64,000 nt of DNA, from NCBI GenBank assembly GCA_028289245.1, contig JAQGGT010000006.1, positions 387,898 to 451,897 of the forward strand. The letters are read 5' to 3'. The position numbers and the translations under genes are program-made. Position 1 is the stretch's first letter, and the number at the start of each line of letters is the position of its first letter. Under the pieces are notes generated by a model, which was not told the origin of the DNA, did not search any database, and was given only the letters and a program-made list of their open reading frames with translations. Positions 45,581 to 53,495 of this stretch are shown in pieces. The DNA comes from Candidatus Saccharimonadota bacterium (GTDB lineage: Bacteria > Patescibacteriota > Saccharimonadia > Saccharimonadales > UBA4665).

Positions 45581-46573
45581 TTAGCTGGCTAAAGATTGGC
45601 CGATGACAACACAAATTAGGGCAAACAAAAGTGCTTTGCCGACTTTGGCGAAGGAGATGCGCACTGAGTACCAAAAGGCCCAGAGCCGCAACCGGCGGTT
45701 GCCGATGGTAAGTGGCGCGTCGATATCGGCGTAGGAGTGCTTGGTGACCTGCGGTATGAGCTCGTCGACGCAACTGTTGAAGGCGGCGATCAGTGCCTGA
45801 TAATCGCGTTCCGAGCGGAGGAGGCTCATCTCATGGATGACATACAGGAAGCCATTGTGAATTTCGTAGTCGAAGCTGTAGCCTTTGTTGCGGAGGACGA
45901 GCATGATATCTGGCGCGATGATAGTAAAGGCGCTTAAATAATCGCGGTTCGATGCATAGACGTCAAAAAACTTATAAAAATCACCTTCCATATCCTGTAG
46001 CCGCTCGGCGCGACTGAGCCGCTTGGTGAGTGACCACAAATCAGATTTGGTGCCGCCAAAATGGTTCTGTGAGCGACCGTCTATGAAAATATGGGGAGTT
46101 GGCGTTTTAAGGTCGATGGCCAATACCAGATAGCGCAGGCGGAAGGTGTTTTGCGGGCTATCTTGGCCACCGCTTCTTACCGGAAAAGTCGTCCATACAT
46201 CACTTACTAATACATCCCGGCCGGCGGCGAGCGCCAAACGCCGCGATACCTTGGCAGTCACGTCACTGGCATCGCTCAGTATAACTGGCCCGGCCGGCGG
46301 GATGTCGCTCCCCTGGGACGGCGGGTACGATGCAGCTAGGTACGTCCAGAATCGCTCCTCCAAACGTGCCTTGTAAAAACTTTTCTCCAACTTAGCGATG
46401 CCGAATAGTACAATCGCCAGCACTAGAAAAACTGTGGCATTATCAGATGTCGTATGAATGCTGTCATCCGTTGAAGGATCAAAATAGCTGCTCATGACGA
46501 GCGATGCGGCCACACCAAGGTAGGCGGTAATTTGGAAGGGCAGGTGTAAGCGGTCTTTGTTGGCTGGAGTCAT
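45581..46573 (-). CDS. hypothetical membrane protein
   Basis: 330 residues. Two TM helices near the N-terminus (QITAYLGVAASLVMSSYF and ATVFLVLAIVLFGIAKL), a large soluble mixed domain (about 75-295), and a C-terminal TM helix (ALLFALICVVIGQSL). The soluble part with RLRYLVLAIDLKTPTPHIFI and IFIDGRSQNHFGG resembles DUF3137-type proteins only loosely. No assignment. Monocistronic on the minus strand, divergent from the gene at 46709. Confidence 0.6.
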   Translation of the reverse strand: MTPANKDRLHLPFQITAYLGVAASLVMSSYFDPSTDDSIHTTSDNATVFLVLAIVLFGIAKLEKSFYKARLEERFWTYLAASYPPSQGSDIPPAGPVILSDASDVTAKVSRRLALAAGRDVLVSDVWTTFPVRSGGQDSPQNTFRLRYLVLAIDLKTPTPHIFIDGRSQNHFGGTKSDLWSLTKRLSRAERLQDMEGDFYKFFDVYASNRDYLSAFTIIAPDIMLVLRNKGYSFDYEIHNGFLYVIHEMSLLRSERDYQALIAAFNSCVDELIPQVTKHSYADIDAPLTIGNRRLRLWAFWYSVRISFAKVGKALLFALICVVIGQSLAS

Positions 46574-46708
46574 CCTCTCATACTAACAAATGATGACGCT
46601 TGCGCTAAGGCAGTTTGCGTTATCGGCCTGCCATTAATAAATATACGGAGTTCTATTTCTTGGCAAATATGTTGCCTGGGTTGTATTATGGCTAAAACGA
46701 GGAGTCCC

Positions 46709-47731
46709 ATGGAACTAGGCAAAACCCCCATCGACCGCGAACCGATCCGTTATAACATCGAAGAATTCCTTATACACCGTAACAACCCGAGCACCGACCC
46801 AGTACGCGACCTGGAGTCGGACATGGCCTTTCGGGGCGTAAGCGTCGGCAACGAGCTGCATGACGTCGCAATCCGGAGCGGTGGCATCGATGCCGAGGGC
46901 AATCTGGACCCTGGAGTGCTCGACGCCGTTGAGAAAACGGCCAGCTACCTCGAGGGTAGACAGGGCCAGCCGGTCTTCTACGTGCAGACTATCAGCGACC
47001 ACGGCCGGCTAGTGCGGATAGATGGCAGTGTGGCCACGCTGGATACCACCGACAAACTGGTCGGCATTTTTAAGGGCCGGCTTTACGAGGCCGGCATTAA
47101 AGTCGCTGGCAGCGTCTATGAACTTGAGTCCTACGTCTGGCCCGACTCGGGCATTTTGAACCTAGAGCGCTCAGTAGCGCGCACCCATGATGTGATGCCG
47201 CTAACCCCTCGCTTCCAAGACGGCTTTGGAAAGCCGGCAGATCACTCCGACAGGGAACTGGAAGGCCGCACCCACACCCAGGACATCATCGCTGGCCCAG
47301 ACATCCTACCATGGATCGACGAGCACCTGCCGACCCCACAAGCCCGCTACGAGCTATTCACGGGCATCGCCCAAGGGATTCAAAGCGCCAGCGCCGCTAA
47401 ATACATATTGCGTGGTGACTACACGGAAATGGTTGAGACTGAGCGCCGGCGCTTAGCGGTCCTCAACACACTGTTCGAGCAGGCGGCCGAGAAGATCGAG
47501 CGCTATGAGCAGGCCGCAGCTGCTGTCAAATCAGTACTAAGCGCGGAGCTCAACGAAATCCACGAAGCCGCCGGTGATCAGACAAGCCGCATCCCTAACA
47601 CCCAGGACAGCTGGCGAGCTCGCGTTACCAGTGATGTGGAATCGGTGCGCGACATCAGAAGCCGCCAGCATGCCGTCAATTGGATGCTCAACAACTACGT
47701 GAATCGCATCACCGACTTCCCCAACCCATAA
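46709..47731 (+). CDS. hypothetical protein, 340 residues
   Basis: Soluble protein with a C-terminal helical half (ETERRRLAVLNTLFEQAAEK, IERYEQAAAAVKSVLSAEL) suggestive of a coiled coil. The first half is mixed alpha/beta with no motif I recognise. Start ATG 46709 is preferred because GAGGAG lies 4 nt upstream; the in-frame ATG 46688 overlaps a -10 box (TATTAT 46683-46688). Lies just before tRNA-Gly. Confidence 0.6.
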   Translation: MELGKTPIDREPIRYNIEEFLIHRNNPSTDPVRDLESDMAFRGVSVGNELHDVAIRSGGIDAEGNLDPGVLDAVEKTASYLEGRQGQPVFYVQTISDHGRLVRIDGSVATLDTTDKLVGIFKGRLYEAGIKVAGSVYELESYVWPDSGILNLERSVARTHDVMPLTPRFQDGFGKPADHSDRELEGRTHTQDIIAGPDILPWIDEHLPTPQARYELFTGIAQGIQSASAAKYILRGDYTEMVETERRRLAVLNTLFEQAAEKIERYEQAAAAVKSVLSAELNEIHEAAGDQTSRIPNTQDSWRARVTSDVESVRDIRSRQHAVNWMLNNYVNRITDFPNP

Positions 47732-47778
47732 ACACCGTTGATTTTTACGCCCCACTTCGGTACAATCGTACGAGTTAT

Positions 47779-47855
47779 GCGGGTCTAGCTCAGTTGTTTA
47801 GAGCGCGTCCTTGCCAAGGACGAGGCCAGGGGTTAGAGTCCCCTGACCCGCACCA
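47779..47855 (+). tRNA. tRNA-Gly (GCC) with altered D-/T-loop tertiary pair
   Basis: Acceptor GCGGGTC/GACCCGC, anticodon stem CGTCC/GGACG with loop TTGCCAA (anticodon GCC), encoded CCA. The D-loop reads AGTTGTTTA (G18-T19 instead of G18-G19) and the T-loop TTAGAGT (A56 instead of C56), so the near-universal G19-C56 tertiary pair is replaced by a U19-A56 pair. It is the insertion site of the serine-recombinase element. Confidence 0.93.
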
Positions 47856-49398
47856 TTAGGGACTTTATGGACGCTTCGGCGTCCTTTTTCTTTGCCGCCA
47901 ATCTGTAGAACACACTCATTTCTGGGGTGTAAATTTTATTTTTTTGATTTATCAAAATTCCCGCTGGAAATATCATTTGTTTACACCTCAATCTGTTCTC
48001 ACGTGACACGTACTCCTGTAGGAAATGTTTGCCGGTATCTTGAACGAATCCAATTGCGAATTCCATAAACTCTCGCTGATCGTCATCGCGCCCTTTATTT
48101 AGCATTGCTAGCTGAGTCTCAAACTTACTAAGCTGCGCACGTTTTTCGGTAATGATATTAAAGATTTCTTGCTTAATCTCGGCATTACTCGGATCCGTCG
48201 CGCTATCGACTTTCTGAGTGATGCTAGTCCGTAAGCTAGCTATAGACTCGCGCAGCCTCTTAATGTCCTCGACTGCCTTATTTTCATTTTGCTGCCACAC
48301 CACATCGAGTGCGTCTAGTATGTCTCGCTTAACATCGTCAGTCATTTCGTAGCGCTCAAAAAGCTCTATTACATGTTCATCAACGTAGTCTTTGTGCCAG
48401 TATCGGTTACAAGTCCTGCATCTATACTTCTTGTATACACGGTCAGGGTTCTTACCATTTGTGTGGTTAAAGCCTGCGGAACGCCCACCGTGTTTACTGT
48501 TAAGGCACTTATCATCGATAAGGATATTACTCATCGGGAACTCAGGATTACCATTTTTCCGTGGCCCTGTTTGGTACTTAGGCTTCTTGGCCATGATTTC
48601 TACTAGCCTTAAATGCTCCTCGCGGCTAATAAGCGGCTCGTGTAGTCCGTTTTCATTACGCACCTTTACCTGTTTATTAACATCTAAGATTCCTGCATAA
48701 AACGGATCCGTGACGATATTAATGAACTTCTCATCCATTTTATAAACGGAGTGGTTCTGCGTGAATTCACTCTCGTTAAGCTCTTTAAGCGCTGCTGGTG
48801 GCGTTATGAGACCAGCTGCGAGCCTTTTTAGTACCCTCTGAAGTGCCGGCCCACGTTCTTGGTGGACTAAGGGCATAGCTGACTCGACGCCTCGTTTATA
48901 GCCTGGCTTAGGTACAAACGGCCATCGCCCTTCTTTTAAAGCTACTGTCTGGCCAGCAATGGACTTACGTTGCCTTTCCTCATTACTGCCTTCGGCCTTG
49001 TACGCGCTCATAGAACGCATAAACTTTGCCATTGCATCATTACCATTGAACGCATCCGATTCAGACGCATACCATACTTTTACGCCTTGTTGCTGAAAGA
49101 GAACTTCAAAGTAAGCACCCTCATTTATGCTTCTCATGTAGCGATCGTATTCGTCAAAAATAGCGTACTTTACATCTTTATTGTGCTTACAGAACTCAAT
49201 CATTTCTGTCATGTCTTTGCGCGTGACATTCGTCCCCGCCTTGCTGCTGACGCTGCCTGACCAAGTCCGTACAATTTCTGCCTCCAATTTGATCGCAGCA
49301 TTGGCAACCGACTGGCCTTGGCGATTTAAACTGTTATTACTCAACTGTTCGTCAGTTGAGACTCGACAATTCGCGATTGCTAGAATCTTCCTCGGCAT
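47833..49398 (-). CDS. large serine recombinase (integrase)
   Basis: 521 residues. N-terminal resolvase domain with the nucleophile in ANCRVSTDEQLSNNSLNRQG (Ser about residue 13) and YAIFDEYDRYMRS; then a recombinase domain (KPGYKRGVESAMPLV), a zinc-ribbon (CLNSKHGG ... YRCRTCNRYW) and a long C-terminal coiled coil (IKQEIFNIITEKRAQLSKFE). Catalyses site-specific integration/excision. GGGAGG lies 7 nt before the ATG. Its last codons run through the tRNA-Gly terminator and 23 nt into the tRNA, so it lies at the element edge, reading toward the tRNA. Confidence 0.9.
   Translation of the reverse strand: MPRKILAIANCRVSTDEQLSNNSLNRQGQSVANAAIKLEAEIVRTWSGSVSSKAGTNVTRKDMTEMIEFCKHNKDVKYAIFDEYDRYMRSINEGAYFEVLFQQQGVKVWYASESDAFNGNDAMAKFMRSMSAYKAEGSNEERQRKSIAGQTVALKEGRWPFVPKPGYKRGVESAMPLVHQERGPALQRVLKRLAAGLITPPAALKELNESEFTQNHSVYKMDEKFINIVTDPFYAGILDVNKQVKVRNENGLHEPLISREEHLRLVEIMAKKPKYQTGPRKNGNPEFPMSNILIDDKCLNSKHGGRSAGFNHTNGKNPDRVYKKYRCRTCNRYWHKDYVDEHVIELFERYEMTDDVKRDILDALDVVWQQNENKAVEDIKRLRESIASLRTSITQKVDSATDPSNAEIKQEIFNIITEKRAQLSKFETQLAMLNKGRDDDQREFMEFAIGFVQDTGKHFLQEYVSRENRLRCKQMIFPAGILINQKNKIYTPEMSVFYRLAAKKKDAEASIKSLMVRVRGL
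47869..47889 (+). terminator. terminator of tRNA-Gly (inside recombinase coding sequence)
   Basis: GGACGC-TTCG-GCGTCC with a T-run, 13 nt after the tRNA CCA. The same bases encode residues KDAEAS near the C-terminus of the opposite-strand recombinase. Confidence 0.85.
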
Positions 49399-49409
49399 AA
49401 GTCCTCCCG

Positions 49410-49544
49410 TTATCTTCTGCCCATATTATTACTCTTTTTGTCTTTAAATATGTCATATGTTAGCTGCGCAAAGGCCATAGCATATGCCCTGCGCTCTTGT
49501 GCACTGGCTTTAGGTTTAGCTTTACGAGGTTTTTTCTGCGGCAC
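49410..49544 (-). CDS. small basic protein upstream of the recombinase
   Basis: 44 codons from GTG 49544, ending TAA 49412-49410, 11 nt before the recombinase ATG. The N-terminus is VPQKKPRKAKPKASAQERRA, then an amphipathic helix AYAMAFAQLTYDIFKDKK. The size, charge and position fit a recombination directionality factor or DNA-binding partner, but this is inference. The frame is open upstream to a TAA, so a longer non-AUG start cannot be excluded. Confidence 0.45.
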   Translation of the reverse strand: MPQKKPRKAKPKASAQERRAYAMAFAQLTYDIFKDKKSNNMGRR

Positions 49545-49646
49545 GGCGATATCACTTTCTATAAGTGATAGATCGCGTAGTCGCAGATTTAAGCCTATGA
49601 GATCTCTATCTTACGTATATTTTATCAGATTCGTCTATGGTTCAGA

Positions 49647-49652
49647 TATAAT
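49647..49652 (+). promoter_or_regulatory. -10 box for structured RNA
   Basis: TATAAT (49647-49652) about 7 nt upstream of the first UUCG hairpin region. Confidence 0.55.
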
Positions 49653-49658
49653 GATTTG

Positions 49659-49830
49659 TAAGTGGTTCGCCACCTAGGCCTAAACCATTCGCAAGAATGG
49701 CATGGTCGTCAAATCCTACGTGAATGTAATCCCGTCGTTGGGTATCTATTCACGTAGGTCGTTACTGGAAACGGTAGTGGTGGCTTCGGCCATAGCTCAG
49801 CGGCGGGTTTTTGTTGCCGCAGAAAGATAC
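49659..49830 (+). ncRNA. multi-hairpin structured RNA of unknown class
   Basis: A chain of stable stem-loops: GTGG-TTCG-CCAC (49662-49673); CCATTC-GCAA-GAATGG (49685-49700); a long arm CCTACGTGAAT/ATTCACGTAGG (about 49715-49758) with an inner CCC/GGG stem; ACTG-GAAA-CGGT (about 49764-49775); TGGC-TTCG-GCCA (about 49780-49792); and GCGGC/GCCGC around a T-rich loop (about 49800-49820). Four of the loops are UUCG or GNRA tetraloops. It sits between a -10 box and a small membrane-protein gene, so it could be a stand-alone RNA or a long structured 5' leader. It matches no family I know (not RNase P, SRP, 6S or tmRNA). Confidence 0.6.
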
Positions 49831-49838
49831 GAGGATAT

Positions 49839-50042
49839 ATGTATTTAACAGCGCTTCAACTGATCATGTTACTTGTTCTGGTTATTTTTATCGGTTGGTT
49901 AATATCAGGATGGCTAGGGGATCGTGCCTTTCAGAAAGGGCGCGAAAAGGGTTTTGACGAGGGAGTTGATAAAGTCGTCAAGACTTACGGAATCGTACTA
50001 CCTGACAAGCCAAAACCTTTTAAAAAGCACGGCGGGCTATAA
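49839..50042 (+). CDS. small single-TM protein
   Basis: 67 residues: N-terminal TM helix (LQLIMLLVLVIFIGWLISGW) and a charged cytoplasmic tail (QKGREKGFDEGVDKVVKTYG) ending in KPKPFKKHGGL. GAGGA lies 7 nt before the ATG. It directly follows the structured RNA, which may be its leader. Convergent with the DUF5681 gene (6-nt overlap). Confidence 0.65.
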   Translation: MYLTALQLIMLLVLVIFIGWLISGWLGDRAFQKGREKGFDEGVDKVVKTYGIVLPDKPKPFKKHGGL

Positions 50043-50384
50043 CTGAGAGTCAGTGTGCTTTACGAACTGGCGGCCGCTGTCGCCAAGTGTGAATGAGAAT
50101 GGTTGATCTTTGGATGTTAAGTCGAGCTTTGTTCCGTAGCCGTACTTTGCGAGTAAGTCGATAGCCCTCATATCACCATCGAGTGCTTTTGTTATTAATG
50201 TACCCACAATTGCCTTTACAGGTATTTCTTTCTTGGTTCTACCGTTCCCTAGCTTATGCGTAAATTGGTCATCTTCCATCATCTCCTGGATCCAGGTAGA
50301 TAGATGCTTAGTACCTTTAGGCTTACCAGCAGGATTGCCTGATTGGCCAGGTTTCCATGGTCTTAAGTTCTGATCGTTTGCCAT
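50037..50384 (-). CDS. DUF5681-domain protein (phage-associated)
   Basis: 115 residues. N-terminal motif LRPWKPGQSGNPAGKPKGTK is the DUF5681 signature, a short DNA-binding-like domain frequent in phages and integrative elements (sometimes near small terminase genes). The C-terminal part (VKAIVGTLITKALDGDMRAI, DLLAKYGYG) matches the same family. No other phage packaging genes are present, so this is an element-borne orphan. Confidence 0.75.
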   Translation of the reverse strand: MANDQNLRPWKPGQSGNPAGKPKGTKHLSTWIQEMMEDDQFTHKLGNGRTKKEIPVKAIVGTLITKALDGDMRAIDLLAKYGYGTKLDLTSKDQPFSFTLGDSGRQFVKHTDSQL

Positions 50385-50492
50385 AATTTTCTCATTGTAT
50401 TCTCACTGTAATGCAACAACATATCTTTATTTTAGCTTATACCGAAATGCTTAATAGCTAAGCTAGGAAGTTCAGCTGTTAAAATACAAAGT

Positions 50493-50873
50493 ATGAGCAC
50501 TCCCTCTAAACCACCCAGCCTAATAGTAAGTCTTAGTATTCATGATGACTTAGGTAGGACGATAAAGAAATCTTACAAACTGAAAAACGGTGTAAATCAA
50601 TTTATTTGCGAAGCAACGTATATTGATGGATCAAAAGAAGAATTTGATGCCTACTGGCTATGCCCAATGCATCTTCCACGAGGCGGAGTAGATTTTTACG
50701 GCACTATAGGAACTGATAAGCATGCAACCGTGAGCGTAAACGCTTCACCCAATCATGTAAGATACGGTGGGCTTTCGTGCTGGGTAAAATTCCCGGATGG
50801 CCCGAAAACAGATGCAGGACAATACCCTAATACGACCATAGAATTTGATTATTCGGAGATCGAACATGAGTGA
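50493..50873 (+). CDS. hypothetical cargo protein A of the tRNA-Gly element
   Basis: 126 residues, beta-rich, with two cysteines (FICEAT, LCPMHLPRGG, LSCWVKFPDGP). No family recognised. TAAAAT lies 7 nt before the ATG (leaderless). Overlaps the next gene by 8 nt. AT-rich with codon usage unlike the core genes, consistent with recent transfer. First gene of a three-gene unit. Confidence 0.62.
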   Translation: MSTPSKPPSLIVSLSIHDDLGRTIKKSYKLKNGVNQFICEATYIDGSKEEFDAYWLCPMHLPRGGVDFYGTIGTDKHATVSVNASPNHVRYGGLSCWVKFPDGPKTDAGQYPNTTIEFDYSEIEHE

Positions 50874-52017
50874 AGATGATAAAAAAGAATTGATTCCGGT
50901 TGATTTAATTGAAGAATACGCAGAAATAGGAGCAGACAAACTAATTGAGGAAGCAAAGCCCTACATTTCGATGTTAGATCCTCTTGGTTCAGAAATACCT
51001 TATGTCAAAACTTTAGTAGCTGCGATCAAATTTCCTAGAACACTGAGTGATTATCTTCTTGGAAAAAAAGTCTACACCTTTTTATATGCCAGCAATATTA
51101 CTGACGAGAAAATTGAAAAATTCAAAACAAAATTTTCGAAAGTAAAACAAGAACGGCTATGGGAGCAAGTTGTTTTCTCAATCAATATGCACGATGATCG
51201 TATGAAAACAGAAATAATCGGAAAGCTCTTCAGCGCCTTAATCGATGACGTTATAAATGAAGAAGAATTCTTTACGATGGTGCATGCAACAAATTCATTA
51301 AATGTTCACGTGCTAGATGAATTAAAAGAGCTGTACATGCTTGGGGGTAATGCGTCTCTAACTGGAAGCAGATACTATAGCTTTGTCACAAACAATTTGA
51401 TTGATATTGATAACTCAGGCATTGGTACGATAGGCGGCGGCGGGCCAGTATATCCGTTGAATCAAATAGGGTGGAAATACGTCGGAATAATTTATGATCA
51501 TCCAGATACCTACCTTACTGGGTACAAGATAGGTGAAGGTGAGCTTGTAGTTGAATACGATCCAAGTAACCAGCAAACCACCGGAAATGCTTACCCCCTA
51601 GAATACATTAAATCTAGGAATATGATGTACCGTGAAGCTGATCTATTCATCGTTCGAGAGGATGGCCTAATATTGTGTGACGAAAACGACTTGCCTGATA
51701 TTGTAGATTCATCAATTCCAATTGCCGGGGAACAACCTCAAACCACAGCGCATATACTGGCCCTACAATGGGGCAAAGCTGCTCATGGTGTATTGTCGAG
51801 AAAAATGGAAGAAGCACCTATCCAGAAACATGCATTTATAATCAAAGTTGAACCGCAGCAAGAACCTAGCGGGAATTTCCGTACGGTTTCGGACATCAAC
51901 GTAACGATCAACCGGGTTGAGCCTAAAACTGATCAAATCCGTTATTTGGTTCAAGTAGTAGAGCAAATTGAGAGGCATGTTGTAGGCGAGCTACGCGAAA
52001 TGTGGGAGCAATTTTAG
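50866..52017 (+). CDS. cargo protein B, large membrane-associated protein (possible defence/exclusion factor)
   Basis: 383 residues from ATG 50866. Residues about 30-150 resemble a recurring domain: a short hydrophobic stretch (LGSEIPYVKTLVAAIKFPRT) followed by LLGKKVYTFLYASNITDEKI and a helical MKTEIIGKLFSALIDDVINE-EEFF segment, a layout I associate with small accessory and phage-exclusion proteins. The C-terminal half is beta-rich (VVEYDPSNQQ, DLFIVREDGLILCDENDLPD) and unrecognised. One nt separates it from the next gene. The defence link is inference. Confidence 0.6.
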   Translation: MSEDDKKELIPVDLIEEYAEIGADKLIEEAKPYISMLDPLGSEIPYVKTLVAAIKFPRTLSDYLLGKKVYTFLYASNITDEKIEKFKTKFSKVKQERLWEQVVFSINMHDDRMKTEIIGKLFSALIDDVINEEEFFTMVHATNSLNVHVLDELKELYMLGGNASLTGSRYYSFVTNNLIDIDNSGIGTIGGGGPVYPLNQIGWKYVGIIYDHPDTYLTGYKIGEGELVVEYDPSNQQTTGNAYPLEYIKSRNMMYREADLFIVREDGLILCDENDLPDIVDSSIPIAGEQPQTTAHILALQWGKAAHGVLSRKMEEAPIQKHAFIIKVEPQQEPSGNFRTVSDINVTINRVEPKTDQIRYLVQVVEQIERHVVGELREMWEQF

Positions 52018-52018
52018 T

Positions 52019-52732
52019 ATGACTGAGCAAGACTATCGGGATAACATAAAGCAAAGGATCGTAGATAACCAAAACGATTTGGATTTCTATAGGACGAGTA
52101 ACCTTGAACTTACGAAGCGCCAATTGGGGCTTGGTATTGATTGGATGATGTCGCTCAGCACCCTTTGTTTTGCCATAGGTGCTGCAGTAGTCCCCTTGAT
52201 TAGCCAGTTCTCTAGGAATAGCATTGCTCACCCGAATTTACTACTGTTAGCGGCAATAGTTCTTATTCTTAATGGCAGTGCCATGCTTCTCATCAGAAAA
52301 CATAGGATGGAGGAAGAGACGCGCATGGTAAACACGCTCACGATGCCACATCAAATTAGTTTAATGAAGACCCGAGCCGTCCTACTCGATTATTATCAAG
52401 GCCATGCGTCCAAGGCAGACGTAGATAAAAGACAAGCTGAACAACTGTCTGAGGCTGAGGAGATTAGCAATAAGCCTAGAGCAAAGGACTCAGCTATTCC
52501 TGAACTTGATGTATACCTTGGCGTCATGCTTTTGGGCATTGTGTGCATATTTGCCTCCATTATTCATAACCACCGGAAGCTAGGAGTTTACATCCACATA
52601 GTTGCTGTAGGCGCTGTTCTATATATGCTTTACATGATGAGGTCATATACTGAGAATCGAAAAAACATAGCCGAAAAAGAAGCTCTCGACAAAGATTTAA
52701 ATGAAGCGGAAGAATATAAAGTTACTACATAA
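52019..52732 (+). CDS. cargo protein C, four-TM membrane protein
   Basis: 237 residues. Two pairs of TM helices (DWMMSLSTLCFAIGAAVVPL and LLLLAAIVLILNGSAMLLI; then LDVYLGVMLLGIVCIFASII and YIHIVAVGAVLYMLYMM) separated by a long charged cytoplasmic helix region (about 95-160), and a charged C-terminal tail. Pattern resembles membrane effectors paired with a soluble sensor, but no family is recognised. Third gene of the cargo unit. The stretch 52733-52980 has only a terminator and probably the right end of the element. Confidence 0.62.
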   Translation: MTEQDYRDNIKQRIVDNQNDLDFYRTSNLELTKRQLGLGIDWMMSLSTLCFAIGAAVVPLISQFSRNSIAHPNLLLLAAIVLILNGSAMLLIRKHRMEEETRMVNTLTMPHQISLMKTRAVLLDYYQGHASKADVDKRQAEQLSEAEEISNKPRAKDSAIPELDVYLGVMLLGIVCIFASIIHNHRKLGVYIHIVAVGAVLYMLYMMRSYTENRKNIAEKEALDKDLNEAEEYKVTT

Positions 52733-52909
52733 TATTTCAAAATTTTCGCCGTGCGTAATTAATCTATATGTATCGTGTGTAAGTCTCAGCTCTTAGTTAG
52801 TTAAATTTCTCTAATCTGTAGTGAGCATAAGGGACTGTTAGGATTTCTCTCCATCGATCGATCTCATCGTCGATTTCGTGTAAAAATTTACCCAGGTATC
52901 GCACCAAAT

Positions 52910-52939
52910 AAAAAGACCTAGCTTGCCTAGGTCTTTTTT
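52910..52939 (+). terminator. Rho-independent terminator at element right side
   Basis: GACCTAG (52915-52921) / CTAGGTC (52927-52933) with A-run before and T-run after; about 180 nt after the cargo unit. Confidence 0.85.
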
Positions 52940-52980
52940 CTAGTCTGACCAACGGGCGCCTGACCCCTGGGTATTTTGCT

Positions 52981-53489
52981 TTAGAATATAAACAAGCTCA
53001 CTAAACCTTGCCGAGTAGGCTGTTCACCGATTTCGATTCCGCCATGTGTCTTGAAGGCGTGCTTGACGTGCTGGTTAGTGCTTGGTGCTGAGCTCACGGG
53101 GATGGCCCCCAGCATATGTATGGCATGGAGCCTATGCTTGAACAGCGCCGACCAGACCCCGGTCCTATTGAAAAGCGGATCAATGAACTGGCCACCTATT
53201 TCTATGATGGGGCTTCATTTATTTGATCAATACCATTCTGCCACTCCGGCAGATAATCAGGGTTTGGATCCTCGATAAGCCCGTGACCAATAAGGTGGCC
53301 GTATCGTATTGCCACATATCGTTCTATGGGCGTCCGTCCGTATAGCTGATCACGCAGATCTGCAGACGGTAATGCAGAGGTCTCCATCTCTCCGCGGGCA
53401 CCTTCGGCATAGCGATACAGCAAAATAATGGCTGCCTCATCACTGTCTTCGGCAACTCTGACTTCAACAGGTGCGTAATCCTGAGCCAT
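52981..53489 (-). pseudogene. frameshifted GNAT-family acetyltransferase
   Basis: The intact 5' frame (53489-53202, 95 codons) encodes the start of a GNAT domain (VEVRVAEDSDEAAIILLYRY, YVAIRYGHLIGHGLIED) and stops soon after QINEA. In a second frame the protein resumes at about 53220 with SPIIEIGGQFIDPLFNRTG, VWSALFKHRLHAIHMLGA, the acetyl-CoA-binding part, to TAA 52983-52981. So a single frameshift near 53215 has broken it. It lies 6 nt after a Crp/Fnr regulator gene (same strand), formerly an operon, and its 3' end touches the element border. Confidence 0.7.
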
Positions 53490-53495
53490 TTTTAC

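Noticed and set aside
52830..52965. Exact attR copy of the tRNA-Gly end at the right side of the element
   Set aside because: Only short partial matches (CCTGACCC near 52952, CGCACCA near 52900) are visible; large serine recombinases use very short identical cores, so the border cannot be fixed by eye.
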